Part shown: positions 39,177 to 47,875 of the stretch, in pieces | How positions within the stretch are numbered: the stretch's first letter is position 1 | Layout: each line of letters starts with the position of its first letter | Origin: JAATFS01 sp037145635 | Lineage (GTDB): Bacteria; Pseudomonadota; Gammaproteobacteria; Xanthomonadales; Xanthomonadaceae | Assembly (NCBI GenBank): GCA_037145635.1 | Contig: JBBCXB010000001.1 | Coordinates: 1,116,001-1,180,000, forward strand | DNA length: 64,000 bases | Direction of reading: 5' to 3' | The notes under the pieces: model-generated | The model's input: only the letters and a program-made list of their open reading frames with translations | Told to the model about the DNA's origin: nothing | Databases searched by the model: none | Made by a program: the position numbers and the translations under genes

Positions 39177-40157
39177 ATGCAGGGTTTGATCGAGCAGTAC
39201 GGGCTGGCGCTGGTGTTCGCCAACGTGCTCGCGCTGTCGCTCGGGTTGCCGGTGCCGGCGATGCCGACGCTGGTCCTGGTCGGCGCCGGCTATGCCCTGC
39301 AGGGCGGCAGCGCGGCATGGCTGGGCATCGCCGCGGCGCTGGCGGTGTCGGCGCTGGCGAGTGTGGCCGGCGATTCCGTCTGGTACCTGGCCGGGCGGCG
39401 CTACGGCAACCGCACGCTGCAGTCGCTGTGCCGGCTGTCGCTGTCGCGCGACACCTGCATGAAGAAGACCGAGCGCTTCTACGGCCGCTGGGGCGTGCGC
39501 GTGCTGGCGGTCGCCAAGTTCGTGCCCGGCCTGTCGATGGTGTCGGTGCCGATGGCCGGCGCGATGCAGGTGCGGTTCGCCGCATTCCTGCGCCACGATG
39601 CGCTGGGGGCATTGCTGTGGGCCGCGGCCGGGCTGGGCGTCGGCGCGGCGTTCGCCGACCAGGTGCAGGACCTGCTGGACCTGGCGGCACGGCTCGGCGG
39701 CGGCGTGCTCGAGGCGGCGGCCGTACTGCTGGCCGGGTACGTCGGCTGGCGCTGGTGGCGCCGGCAGGCGCTGCTGCGCTCGCTGGAGACCGCGCGCATC
39801 GAGGTGGACGCGCTGCAGGCATGGCTGCAGCGGGCGGATGCGCCGGCGATCCTCGACATCCGTGCGCCCGGCTATCGCGCGCTGGAGCCCTACACCCTGC
39901 CGGGCGCGGTGTTCGCCGACGAGCGCGACCTCGCGCAGATCCTGGCGAGCGTGCCGCGCGAACGCGGCGTGGTGATCTTCTGTGCGTGTCCGAACGAGGT
40001 CTCGGCGGCCTGGCTGGCGGCGCGCCTGCGCGATCGCGGCTACCGCGACGTGCGCCCGTTGCGCGGCGGGCTGCAGGCCTGGCGCGATGCCGGCTACGCC
40101 GTGCAGGCGCTGGCGGTGCCGGGCAGGCCGGTGGCGGCGGTGGCGACCGTCGGCTAG
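39177..40157 (+). CDS. DedA-family membrane protein fused to a rhodanese domain
   Basis: 326 aa. Residues 1-195 form a DedA/SNARE-associated membrane domain: hydrophobic helices, LGLPVPAMPTLVLVGAG, the re-entrant-loop motif FYGRWGVRVLAVAKFVPGLSMVSVPMAGA, and Arg residues conserved in undecaprenyl-phosphate flippases. Residues 205-315 form a rhodanese domain with AILDIRAPGYRALEPYTLPGA and the active-site loop FCACPNEVSAA (Cys269, with a second Cys271). The fusion recurs in proteobacteria. It suggests a lipid-carrier transporter coupled to sulfur-transfer or redox chemistry, but the role is unknown. Confidence 0.9.
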   Translation: MQGLIEQYGLALVFANVLALSLGLPVPAMPTLVLVGAGYALQGGSAAWLGIAAALAVSALASVAGDSVWYLAGRRYGNRTLQSLCRLSLSRDTCMKKTERFYGRWGVRVLAVAKFVPGLSMVSVPMAGAMQVRFAAFLRHDALGALLWAAAGLGVGAAFADQVQDLLDLAARLGGGVLEAAAVLLAGYVGWRWWRRQALLRSLETARIEVDALQAWLQRADAPAILDIRAPGYRALEPYTLPGAVFADERDLAQILASVPRERGVVIFCACPNEVSAAWLAARLRDRGYRDVRPLRGGLQAWRDAGYAVQALAVPGRPVAAVATVG

Positions 40158-40302
40158 CCACCCGGCCTGCGGTCGCGGCAGGTGAGTCTTGTGCGTGCGA
40201 CGTGCGACGTGCGGCATGCCGCGGCCCGCGAGCACGCGCATCGCGGCGTCGGCCGGCGTATGCGGCAGCGAACGCAAATCCCGCCTCGAACACCCGGACA
40301 AA

Positions 40303-40330
40303 AAAAGACCAGCCGCGAGGCTGGTCTTTT
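40303..40330 (-). terminator. Bidirectional rho-independent terminator
   Basis: A 12-bp perfect stem (AAAAGACCAGCC / GGCTGGTCTTTT) with a GCGA loop is flanked by A-run and T-run sequence on both strands. It lies 7 bases past the 3' end of the first tRNA-Arg on the minus strand. Confidence 0.9.
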
Positions 40331-40336
40331 CGGTAT

Positions 40337-40413
40337 TGGTGCGCCCGGAGAGATTCGAACTCCCGACCGCCTGGTTCGTAGCCAGGTACTCTATCCAACT
40401 GAGCTACGGGCGC
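40337..40413 (-). tRNA. tRNA-Arg (anticodon ACG)
   Basis: On the minus strand GCGCCCG pairs with CGGGCGC, the anticodon stem CCTGG/CCAGG encloses CTACGAA (anticodon ACG, read as ICG), and CCA is encoded. 77 nt including CCA. Confidence 0.97.
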
Positions 40414-40485
40414 GCGTGTTGCGGGTGAAGCGGGTCTTGCGATCCCGTGGCCGGCATGGCGGATGCCGTTCATGGGTCCTGATGA

Positions 40486-40562
40486 TGGTGCGCCCGGAGA
40501 GATTCGAACTCCCGACCGCCTGGTTCGTAGCCAGGTACTCTATCCAACTGAGCTACGGGCGC
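40486..40562 (-). tRNA. tRNA-Arg (anticodon ACG), second copy
   Basis: Sequence appears identical to the copy at 40337-40413; the two are separated by 72 bases and transcribed together toward the terminator at 40303-40330. Confidence 0.97.
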
Positions 40563-40602
40563 CTCGTCAGGAGCGGAATTATGCGGATGTGCGCGCGAGG
40601 CG

Positions 40603-41472
40603 TCAACGCTTTTGTGAACATCCGGCGGCCGTGACGCCCTGCGCCAGCGCCGCGGCCAGCGCCGTCGGCGCCTTCATCCAGGCGAAGTGATCGGCGCGCG
40701 TGCCCAGCTGCGCGGCATCGAGCGTGGCCACGCGCGCCTCGGACCGGGGCATCTTCGCCAGCAGCGCGCGCATCGAGCCGAGCGGCGCGAAGCGGTCCTG
40801 GTCCAGCACCCAGGCCTCGATCGGACACGCGAGTTCGCCCAGCGCCGCTTCCAGCGCCAGCGAGGTGCCGGCCGCGGCGTAGCGGTTGCTCAGGCCGACC
40901 CGGGCCCAGTCGTCGATCAGGCCGCGCGCCTCGGTACCGCCGAATCCCAGGCGCCGGCCCGGCAAGGTGCCGTGCACCTGCGCCAGCCAAGGCAGGAAGC
41001 GGTAGACCAGCGGCAGCGCAGCGCGCAGCGGCGGCGGGAAGCTGCGCCAGTACGGCGTGCCGGTGGCGACCAGGCACAGCCGATCGACGCGGTGCGGCTG
41101 CAGCGCGGCCAGGCAGCAGGCGAGCTGGCCGCCCAGGCTGTGGCCACCGAGCAGCCGCGGCCCGTCGCCGTCGGTGGCGTCCAGCGACTCCAGGCTGGCC
41201 GGCAGGTCCTGGGTCAGCAGCTCCCGGTAGCCCCAGTCCAGCTGCCGCGACGGGCGCAGGCTGCTGCTGCCGTTGCCACGCCATTCGTGCAGCAGCACCG
41301 CGATGCCGTGCGCGGCCAGCGCCTCGGCGAAGGCCTGGTAGTGGCGCGCGGCCACCCCGAGCGCCGGCAGCCACAGCAGCTGCGCGACCGCCTGCGCGGG
41401 GCGATGCGCGATCAGCTGCCAGCGGTGCCCGTCCGGCGCGATGCGTTCGATCGTCTCGATCCGTGCCGTCAT
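40603..41472 (-). CDS. Alpha/beta-hydrolase (serine aminopeptidase S33-like)
   Basis: 289 aa. LLWLPALGVAARHYQAFAEALAAHGIAVLLHEWRGNGSS is the N-terminal strand/oxyanion region; the nucleophile elbow is GGHSLGGQLA; an Asp lies in EAWVLDQDRFAP and the catalytic His in GTRADHFAWM. No signal peptide. The ATG overlaps the thiD stop (ATGA), so it is translationally coupled to thiD. Substrate unknown; similar hydrolases are annotated as predicted alpha/beta-hydrolases. A thiamine link is only positional. Confidence 0.8.
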   Translation of the reverse strand: MTARIETIERIAPDGHRWQLIAHRPAQAVAQLLWLPALGVAARHYQAFAEALAAHGIAVLLHEWRGNGSSSLRPSRQLDWGYRELLTQDLPASLESLDATDGDGPRLLGGHSLGGQLACCLAALQPHRVDRLCLVATGTPYWRSFPPPLRAALPLVYRFLPWLAQVHGTLPGRRLGFGGTEARGLIDDWARVGLSNRYAAAGTSLALEAALGELACPIEAWVLDQDRFAPLGSMRALLAKMPRSEARVATLDAAQLGTRADHFAWMKAPTALAAALAQGVTAAGCSQKR

Positions 41473-42278
41473 GGCGCGGGCGCGGCGCCGAAGTGATCCA
41501 GCACCACCACGTCGCCGCGCCCGGGCCGGTAGCCGCCCTGCAGGGCGCGGGCGACGTAGTCGATGGCGGCTTCGCAGGCATTGACCAGCGACAGCCCCTG
41601 GCACAGCTGCGCGGTCACCGCCGCGGCCAGCGTGCAGCCGGTGCCGTGCGCCTGCAGCGGCAGGCGGGCGTGGATGAACTCGTGGCGGGTGACGCCGTCG
41701 TCGAAGCGGTCGATCACGCGCGCGCCCTCGGCCAGGTGCCCGCCCTTGAGCAGCACCGCCTGCGCACCGAGCTCCAGCAGCGCGGCGGCGGCATGCTCGG
41801 CGGCGTCGGCGTCCCCGATCCTGCGCCCGAGCAGCAGTTCGGCCTCGGGCGTGTTCGGGGTCACCAGGGTGGCCAGTGGCAGCAGGCGCGCGCGCAGCGC
41901 TTCCAGTGCCTCGGGCTCCAGCAGGCGCGCGCCGCTGGTGGCGACCATCACCGGATCGAGCACGACGCAGGGCGGGCGGTGGCGCTCCAGCGCGTCGGCG
42001 ACGCGATGGATCACCGCCGCGTTGGCGAGCATGCCCAGCTTCACGCCCTGCACGTCGAAGTCCTCGAAGCAGGCGTCGATCTGTGCGTCGAGGAACGCCA
42101 GCGGCGGCACGTGCACCGCGCGGACGCCGCGGGTGTGCTGCGCGGTCAGCGCCGCGGCGACGGACAAGCCGTGCACGCGATGCGCGGCGAAGGTCTTGAG
42201 GTCGGCCTGGAGACCGGCGCCGCCGCCGGAATCGGTGCCGGCGATGGTCAGGGCGGAGACGGCGGCGTGCGAGGTCAT
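41469..42278 (-). CDS. thiD: Hydroxymethylpyrimidine/phosphomethylpyrimidine kinase
   Basis: ThiD phosphorylates HMP and HMP-P for thiamine synthesis. The ribokinase-fold signatures are SALTIAGTDSGGGAGLQADLKTF at the start, GVKLGML, DPVMVATSG, TPNTPEAELLLG and the anion-hole HGTGCTLAAAV near the end, with the catalytic Cys in GTGC. 269 aa from the ATG at 42278. No THI-box riboswitch was recognised upstream. Confidence 0.95.
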   Translation of the reverse strand: MTSHAAVSALTIAGTDSGGGAGLQADLKTFAAHRVHGLSVAAALTAQHTRGVRAVHVPPLAFLDAQIDACFEDFDVQGVKLGMLANAAVIHRVADALERHRPPCVVLDPVMVATSGARLLEPEALEALRARLLPLATLVTPNTPEAELLLGRRIGDADAAEHAAAALLELGAQAVLLKGGHLAEGARVIDRFDDGVTRHEFIHARLPLQAHGTGCTLAAAVTAQLCQGLSLVNACEAAIDYVARALQGGYRPGRGDVVVLDHFGAAPAP

Positions 42279-42428
42279 GCGGCGATTGTGCACCGGGCGC
42301 GGCGTCGCGTGCACCGGCGCCGCGCGTGCAGGCCACCGGTCCGGTGCCATCGAAGCATGTGCCGTCGAAGCGCCGGGTGCGGGGCCGGGGCTAGGGACGC
42401 CCGCGACGCGCCGTCGCCGGCAGGCCGC

Positions 42429-43109
42429 TCAGGCGGAGCCGGCCTGCCGCGACCGCGCCCACTGGCGGTAGGCGATGTAGCCCAGGCCGGTGGCGCCGGT
42501 GACGAAGGCGGGCACGTACAGGGCCGCGTAGTGCAGGCGCTGGAACAGCCACGCGCCGAGCACGCTGCCGGCGAGGAAGCCGCCGATGATGAGCCCGCTC
42601 AGGGTCAGCCGCCGCACCTGCAGCGGCATGCCGCGCAACAGGTGGCCCAGGCCGATGCCGAGGTCGGTGAACATGCCGCTCAGGTGCGTGGTGCGCACCA
42701 CCGAGCCGCTGAAGGTGGTCGCCATCGCGTTCTGCAGGCCGCAGGCCGCGGCAGCGAGCAGCACGCCCCACAGCTGCTGGCGCTCGAACAGCTGCACCGC
42801 GACGATCAGCAGCAGCGACTCCAGCGCCAGGGCCGCACCGTAGCGCCGCCCCAGGCGCAGGGTGCTGTCCTGGATGATCAGCCCGCTGACCATCGCCCCC
42901 AGGCTGAAGGCGATCAGGATCCCCCACAGGAAGCCCACCTGCGGCCACTGCCGCTGCGCCAGCGCGGCGCCCAGCAGGCTGGTGGTGCCGGTGAGGTGGC
43001 TGACCACCTGGTGCTCGAAGCCGAGGTAGCCGACGACATTGACCATGCCGGCCACGCAGGACAGGGTGATGGCCCCGACCCAGACCCAGCGCGGCAGCGT
43101 GATGCCCAT
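42429..43109 (-). CDS. YoaK/DUF1275-family membrane protein
   Basis: 226 aa with about six hydrophobic helices. The signatures are CVAGMVNVVGYLGF, VVSHLTGTTSLLG, CGLQNAMATTFSGSVVRTTHLSGMFTDLGI and GGFLAGSVLGAWLFQRL, the conserved blocks of DUF1275. Function of the family is unknown. It ends near the thiD start and begins 15 bp downstream of the lipoprotein gene at 43125, on the same strand, so the three may be co-transcribed from the PhoH promoter. Confidence 0.88.
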   Translation of the reverse strand: MGITLPRWVWVGAITLSCVAGMVNVVGYLGFEHQVVSHLTGTTSLLGAALAQRQWPQVGFLWGILIAFSLGAMVSGLIIQDSTLRLGRRYGAALALESLLLIVAVQLFERQQLWGVLLAAAACGLQNAMATTFSGSVVRTTHLSGMFTDLGIGLGHLLRGMPLQVRRLTLSGLIIGGFLAGSVLGAWLFQRLHYAALYVPAFVTGATGLGYIAYRQWARSRQAGSA

Positions 43110-43124
43110 GGCGCCGGCCGCGGC

Positions 43125-43610
43125 TCAGCGCGTGCCGCCGACCGCGATGTCGGAGAACTGGCCGCTCTCCGGGTCGTACACCGCGCCCCAGGCGCCGGCG
43201 CCGCCGTCACAGACATCGACCGCGCTCCTGCCCGGGTCGAGCTCGCTGTCGTCGGGCAGGCGGAACGCGTTGATGTAGATCAGCCGCCGTCCGTGCGCCT
43301 CGATCCCGACGTACTGGCGGTCGAAGTCCGCCGGCGCCGCGATCGTGGGCTGCAGCCGCGACTGGTCGGCCTCCAGCCGTTCCAGCTGCTGCCGGCTCGG
43401 CGCCCAGTAGCCGGTCACCTCGCCGGGGTGGCGCGCGGGACTGTCGCGCGAGCACGGATCCAGCACCTGGGCCGCGAGCGCCTGCCGGGTGATGACCCAG
43501 GACTGGCCGGTCTTGACGCGGGTGGGGACGCTGGGCGGCCCCTTGGGCGGCGTGGCGCAGCCGGCGAGCAGCGCCAGGGCCAGCGTGGCCGAAGCGAGGC
43601 GGGCGTTCAC
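43125..43610 (-). CDS. Putative lipoprotein, 161 aa
   Basis: A GTG start at 43610 overlaps the PhoH stop (GTGA). The N-terminus NARLASATLALALLAGCATPPKG is a lipoprotein signal with lipobox LAGC. The mature protein has WVITRQALAAQVLDPCSRDSP, YWAPSRQQLERLEADQSRL, YVGIEAHGRRLIYINAFRLP and a Cys in VDVCDGGAGAWGAVYD; two cysteines may pair. The family is a conserved hypothetical of xanthomonads. Location: probably outer-membrane inner leaflet or periplasm. Confidence 0.78.
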   Translation of the reverse strand: MNARLASATLALALLAGCATPPKGPPSVPTRVKTGQSWVITRQALAAQVLDPCSRDSPARHPGEVTGYWAPSRQQLERLEADQSRLQPTIAAPADFDRQYVGIEAHGRRLIYINAFRLPDDSELDPGRSAVDVCDGGAGAWGAVYDPESGQFSDIAVGGTR

Positions 43611-45007
43611 AGGACCTCCGAGGCGTAGTCGGCCAGGCGCGAGCGCTCGCCGCGGCGCAGGGTGATGTGGGCGCTGTGCGGCCACGCCTTGAAGCGGTCC
43701 ACCGCGTAGGTCAGGCCCGAGGTGGTCTCGGTGAGGTAGGGCGTGTCGATCTGCTCGACATTGCCCAGGCAGACGATCTTGGTGCCGGGGCCGGCGCGGG
43801 TGATCAGCGTCTTCATCTGCTTGGGGGTGAGGTTCTGCGCCTCGTCCAGGATCAGGTAGCGCGACAGGAAGGTCCGCCCGCGCATGAAGTTCATCGAGCG
43901 GATCTTGATGCGGCTGGCGAGCAGGTCGTTGGTGGCCGCGCGGCCCCAGGCGCCGCCTTCCTGGTTGTGGGTGAGCACTTCGAGGTTGTCGGTGAGCGCG
44001 CCCATCCACGGCGTCATCTTCTCCTCCTCGGTGCCGGGCAGGAAGCCGATGTCCTCGCCGACGCTGACCGTGGCGCGGGTCATGATGATCTCGCGGTAGC
44101 GCTGCTGGTCCATGGTCTGCGCCAGGCCGGCGGCCAGCGCCAGCAGGGTCTTGCCGGTGCCGGCGGTGCCGAGCAGGGTGACGAAGTCGATCTCCGGGTC
44201 CATCAGCGCGTTGAGCGCGAAGTTCTGCTCGCGGTTGCGCGCACTGATGCCCCATACCGCGTGCTGCGCGCTGCGGTAGTCCTCCACCAGGCTCAGCGTG
44301 GCCTGGCCGTCGCCGCCCAGCCGGTCCACCCGCAGCTCGACCTCGTCGTCGCCGGGCAGGTACAGGTACTGGTTGGGATGGAAGTCCTCGTCCTCGGCCG
44401 GGTGCACGGTGTAGTAGGTGCGGCCGCGCTCGTTCCAGCTGCGCAGGTCCTGGTTGTGCTTCTGCCAGAAGTTCTCGGGCAGCTCCTGCGCGCCGGTGAA
44501 CAGCAGGCTGAAGTCGTCCAGCGCGCGGTCGTTCTGGTAGTCCTCCGCGTCCAGGCCGCTGATCGAGGCCTTGATGCGCAGGTTGATGTCCTTGGAGACC
44601 AGGATCACCGGCTCCTCGGGGTATTCCTCGCGCAGCGCCAGCACCGCGGCCAGGATCTTGTTGTCCGGGGTCACGTTGCCGAAGGTGCGGCCCGGCTCGG
44701 TGGCGCGGGTCTGGAAATACAGCTTGCCGATGCCGGACTGGCCCCTGAGCTGGATGCCCTGCGGGTGGCTCAGGGTGATGCCGGAGTGGATCTGCTCGGC
44801 GGTGGCGGTGCCCAGCAGCTCGTCCAGGAAGCGGCTCACCTGGCGCGCGTTGCGGCTGACCTCGGAGGTGCCCTTCTTGGCGTTGTCCAGCTCCTCGATG
44901 ACCTGCATCGGCAGGAAGACGTCGTGTTCCTCGAACTTGAACAACGCGGTGGGATCGTGCATGAGCACGTTGGTATCCAGCACGTAGATGCGCTTGCCTC
45001 GGGTCAT
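43607..45007 (-). CDS. PIN-PhoH ATPase (PhoH2 type)
   Basis: 466 aa. An N-terminal PIN nuclease domain (YVLDTNVLMHDPTALFKF at residues ~8-25, later acidic residues in ILAAVLAL...VILVSKDINLRIKA) is fused to a PhoH-type ATPase with Walker A LLGTAGTGKTLLALAAG, RATVSVGEDIGFLPG, Walker B YLILDEAQNLTPKQMKTLITRAG and the CLGNVEQIDTPYL motif. PhoH2 proteins are RNA helicase/ribonucleases, often linked to toxin-antitoxin genes, but no antitoxin-like frame lies upstream here (45008-45092). Confidence 0.93.
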   Translation of the reverse strand: MTRGKRIYVLDTNVLMHDPTALFKFEEHDVFLPMQVIEELDNAKKGTSEVSRNARQVSRFLDELLGTATAEQIHSGITLSHPQGIQLRGQSGIGKLYFQTRATEPGRTFGNVTPDNKILAAVLALREEYPEEPVILVSKDINLRIKASISGLDAEDYQNDRALDDFSLLFTGAQELPENFWQKHNQDLRSWNERGRTYYTVHPAEDEDFHPNQYLYLPGDDEVELRVDRLGGDGQATLSLVEDYRSAQHAVWGISARNREQNFALNALMDPEIDFVTLLGTAGTGKTLLALAAGLAQTMDQQRYREIIMTRATVSVGEDIGFLPGTEEEKMTPWMGALTDNLEVLTHNQEGGAWGRAATNDLLASRIKIRSMNFMRGRTFLSRYLILDEAQNLTPKQMKTLITRAGPGTKIVCLGNVEQIDTPYLTETTSGLTYAVDRFKAWPHSAHITLRRGERSRLADYASEVL

Positions 45008-45092
45008 CTGCAGTTCCTGGTGAAGAAAAGACAGGGGCGAGCCCTCACGGCCTGCGGGGCAGGGCGAGGGCGGGTGCGGGAAACGGAGGGGA

Positions 45093-45572
45093 TCACTGCT
45101 TGCTGTGGGCCTTCAGGGCATCGAGTACCGCATCGGCGTGGCCGGCCACCTTGACCTTGCGCCACACCTGCACGATACGACTGTCCGGCGCGATCAGGAA
45201 GGTGCTGCGCTCGATCCCGAGCACCTGCCGGCCGTACATGTTCTTTTCCTTGATGACGTCGAAGGCCCGGCACAGGGCCTCGTCGCCGTCGCTGACCAGC
45301 GCGAAGCGGAAGCCCTGCTTGCCGCAGAACGTGTCGTGCGACTTCACCGAGTCGCGCGAGACGCCGAGGACCTGGGCGCCGGCGGCCTCGAACTCGGGCA
45401 GCAGGGCATTGAAGTCCAGGCCCTCGGTGGTGCAGCCGGGGGTGCTGTCCTTGGGATAGAAGTACAGCACCAGCCAGCGGCCGGCGTAGTCGCCGAGGTG
45501 GGCGACGCTGCCGCCGGACAGCGGCAGCGGCAGCGCGAGGGTGGTGCGATCCAGGGTGTCGCCGATGTTCAT
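45093..45572 (-). CDS. bcp: Peroxiredoxin, Bcp/PrxQ type
   Basis: 159 aa thiol peroxidase that reduces hydroperoxides. The peroxidatic Cys47 is in YFYPKDSTPGCTTEG, with the conserved Thr and Arg (VWRKVKV). The resolving Cys five residues later, usual in E. coli Bcp, is absent (Leu-Asp there); other cysteines lie in DTFCGKQ and ALCRAFD, so a different resolving Cys or a 1-Cys mechanism is likely. It lies between phoH and the gcvR-like gene on the same strand. Confidence 0.93.
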   Translation of the reverse strand: MNIGDTLDRTTLALPLPLSGGSVAHLGDYAGRWLVLYFYPKDSTPGCTTEGLDFNALLPEFEAAGAQVLGVSRDSVKSHDTFCGKQGFRFALVSDGDEALCRAFDVIKEKNMYGRQVLGIERSTFLIAPDSRIVQVWRKVKVAGHADAVLDALKAHSKQ

Positions 45573-45606
45573 GGGAGTCTTCGCGGGACCTGGGAGTGTG
45601 CGGCGG

Positions 45607-46182
45607 TCAGAACTTCATCGGATCCATGATCGCGTCGAGATTGAGGTGATCGCAGAACTCGAGGAAGTCGTCGCGCAGCGCGGCGATGTGCATGTTGGCG
45701 GGCACGCCGATGGTGACCTGCGCCGAGAACATCTCCGCACCGGTCTGCATCGCGCGGTAGCGCGTGCTCTGCAGGTTCTCGATGGTGATGCCCTGGCGGT
45801 CGAAGAAGTCGGCCAGCTGGAACAGGATGCCGGGCTTGTCGGCGGCGATGACCTCGACGATGTACGGCAGCAGGTTGGACTGCGCCTGCTTGGCGCCGGT
45901 GCGGTACCACACCAGCTTCAGGCCTTCCTCGCGTTCGAGCCGGGTGAGCATCGCCTCGAGCTTGGCCACCGAGTCCCAGGAGCCGGTCGCCAGCGCGGTG
46001 ACCGAGACGTCGCGGCCCACCGTGGACAGGCGCGCGTCCACGAGGTTGCAGCCGCTGTCGGCGATGCGGCGGGTGACGGGCAACAGGGGGGACTCCGGAT
46101 GCGTCGTGTAGGCGTTGATCAGGAGGTGGTTTTCGGTCGGCGAGGGCCGGGGTGTTGTGTCGGTCAAAGGGGGTTCCGGCAT
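45607..46182 (-). CDS. GcvR-like tandem ACT-domain protein
   Basis: 191 aa from the ATG at 46182 (MPEPPLTDTTPRPSPTENHLLINAYT). Two ACT domains are seen, ~18-90 and ~105-185; the second has VEVIAADKPGILFQLADFFDRQGITIENLQ. This is the glycine cleavage regulator family (GcvR), whose E. coli member binds GcvA. The neighbour dapA is divergent 143 bp away, the usual gcvR-dapA-bamC arrangement. No gcv genes are nearby. Confidence 0.85.
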   Translation of the reverse strand: MPEPPLTDTTPRPSPTENHLLINAYTTHPESPLLPVTRRIADSGCNLVDARLSTVGRDVSVTALATGSWDSVAKLEAMLTRLEREEGLKLVWYRTGAKQAQSNLLPYIVEVIAADKPGILFQLADFFDRQGITIENLQSTRYRAMQTGAEMFSAQVTIGVPANMHIAALRDDFLEFCDHLNLDAIMDPMKF

Positions 46183-46325
46183 TGCGTAAGGCTGAATGGC
46201 GTCCGGGCAGGTGCCTGGGCCTGGGTGCAGCATACTTGCCCGTGCTTTCGCGCCGCAAGTAACATGCGGGCGTCGACAACCGCGCCCCGCGCGGCCTTTC
46301 ACTTCCGTACGAGAGCAGCACGACC

Positions 46326-47234
46326 TTGTCCCTTTCCGGCATCATCACCGCGCTGGCGACCCCTTTCGGGCCCGATGGCGCCCTCGACCTGGACGCCTGG
46401 CGCCGGCTGCTGGAGCAGCAGCTGGAGCGCGGGGTGCAGGGCGTCGTCGTGGCCGGGTCCACCGGCGAGGCCGCCACGCTGTCCGACGACGAGTACGACA
46501 CCCTGCTGCGCGCGGCCGTGGCCCAGGTGGGCGGGCGGGTGCCGGTGCTGGCCGGCACCGGGATGTCCGGCACCGCCAAGACCGTGGCGCTTACCCGCCG
46601 CGCCGCCGCCCTGGGCGCGCAGTACGCGCTGGTGGTCACGCCGCCGTACGTGCGCCCCACCCAGGAGGGCCTGAAGGCCCACTACTTGGCCGTGGCCGAG
46701 CACGGCGGGCTGCCGGTGGTGCTGTACAACGTGCCCGGGCGTACCGGCTGCGACCTGCTGCCGGAGACGGTGGCGGCCCTCGCGGCGCACCCCGGCATCG
46801 TCGCGATCAAGGAGGCGTGCAGCGAACCGGAACGCGTTCAGGCGCTGCTGGCGCTGCGCGGCGACGGCTTCCGCATCCTCAGCGGCGACGACGGCAGCGC
46901 CGGGCGTTCGATGCTGGCCGGCGCGGACGGCCTGATTTCGGTGGCGTCCAACGTGCTGCCCGGGGCCTACCGCCGCCTGTGCGACCTGGCGCGCGGCGGC
47001 GACGCCGCGGCCGCCGGCGACTGGGACGCGCGCCTGCGCGAGTTCCACACCTTCTGCGGCATCGAGTCCAACCCCATCCCGGTCAAGGCGCTGCTGCAGC
47101 GCCTGGGCATCGGGGACGGGCTGCGCCTGCCGCTGCTGCCACTCTCGCAGGGGCACCACGCCGCTGCCGACCGCCTTGCCGCCGACGCGACCGCGTTGGA
47201 AGAGCTTTCCAGCCGCGAAATGCTCGCGGCCTGA
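46326..47234 (+). CDS. dapA: 4-hydroxy-tetrahydrodipicolinate synthase
   Basis: First committed step of lysine/diaminopimelate synthesis: pyruvate plus aspartate semialdehyde. The TIM barrel begins SGIITALATPF; GSTGEA (Thr46), the catalytic triad Tyr134 in LYNVPGRTGCD and the Schiff-base Lys162 in VAIKEACSE are intact. 302 aa. A TTG start is used. It is followed 16 bp later by a BamC-like lipoprotein gene. Confidence 0.96.
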   Translation: MSLSGIITALATPFGPDGALDLDAWRRLLEQQLERGVQGVVVAGSTGEAATLSDDEYDTLLRAAVAQVGGRVPVLAGTGMSGTAKTVALTRRAAALGAQYALVVTPPYVRPTQEGLKAHYLAVAEHGGLPVVLYNVPGRTGCDLLPETVAALAAHPGIVAIKEACSEPERVQALLALRGDGFRILSGDDGSAGRSMLAGADGLISVASNVLPGAYRRLCDLARGGDAAAAGDWDARLREFHTFCGIESNPIPVKALLQRLGIGDGLRLPLLPLSQGHHAAADRLAADATALEELSSREMLAA

Positions 47235-47250
47235 CCCAGGAGATCTATCG

Positions 47251-47769
47251 ATGCGTCATTCCGTTTCTACCGTCCGCGTGCTCTCGCTCGCGCTGCTGGC
47301 GACCACCACCGTCGCCGCCACGAGCGGTTGCAGCTGGTTCCACAAGGGGCCCCGCGGCGACTATGCGGTGGCGCCGGAAATGCGTCCGCTGGAAGTGCCG
47401 CCGGACCTGAACCTGCCCGACACCTCCGGCGCGATGAAGGTGCCGACGCTGGCCTCGGCGGCCAGGCCGGCGCCGAGCGCCGCCCCGGCGGCCTCCGCCA
47501 ACAGCGGTTTCACCATCCCCGGCGCCCGCGACGCGGCATTCGCCAAGGTGGGCGAGGCCCTGGCCGACATCCCGGGCGTGACCATCGCCAGCCGCGCGCA
47601 GATGCTGGGGTCCTACGACGTCAGCTACGAGGGCACCAGCTTCCTGGTGCGCGTGGTGGCCACCGAGGCCGGCAGCTACATCTCCGCGGTCGATCCGCGC
47701 GGGATGCCGGCGACCAGCGCTGCGCCGGTGGCGCTGATCGCGGCGCTCAAGGCCAAGCTGGGCGGCTGA
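47251..47769 (+). CDS. BamC/NlpB-like outer-membrane lipoprotein
   Basis: 172 aa from the ATG at 47251, preceded by AGGAG. The signal ends at the lipobox TSGC (residues ~27-30). The unstructured segment RGDYAVAPEMRPLEVPPDLNLP is the characteristic BamC N-terminal stretch that wraps BamD. The rest is one helix-grip domain (ARDAAFAKVGEALADIPGVTI...) where E. coli BamC has two, so this is a short form. It follows dapA, the standard location of nlpB/bamC. It likely supports outer-membrane protein assembly. Confidence 0.8.
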   Translation: MRHSVSTVRVLSLALLATTTVAATSGCSWFHKGPRGDYAVAPEMRPLEVPPDLNLPDTSGAMKVPTLASAARPAPSAAPAASANSGFTIPGARDAAFAKVGEALADIPGVTIASRAQMLGSYDVSYEGTSFLVRVVATEAGSYISAVDPRGMPATSAAPVALIAALKAKLGG

Positions 47770-47793
47770 GCGCCTGGCGCCAGCGCAATGCAG

Positions 47794-47820
47794 AACGGGC
47801 GCCGAGGGCGCCCGTTTTCT
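47794..47820 (+). terminator. Rho-independent terminator after dapA-bamC
   Basis: Stem AACGGGCGCC / GGCGCCCGTT with a GAG loop and following TTCTTT. Confidence 0.9.
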
Positions 47821-47875
47821 TTGGTAGACCGCAGGGGGACTGCCGGCTGCCGCCGGCGCCGCCCCGGGGAGCCGC

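Noticed and set aside
42279..42428. THI-box riboswitch before thiD
   Set aside because: The conserved CUGAGA core was not found in the leader.
45008..45092. Antitoxin-like gene before the PIN-PhoH gene
   Set aside because: The 85-bp leader has no room for an antitoxin frame.
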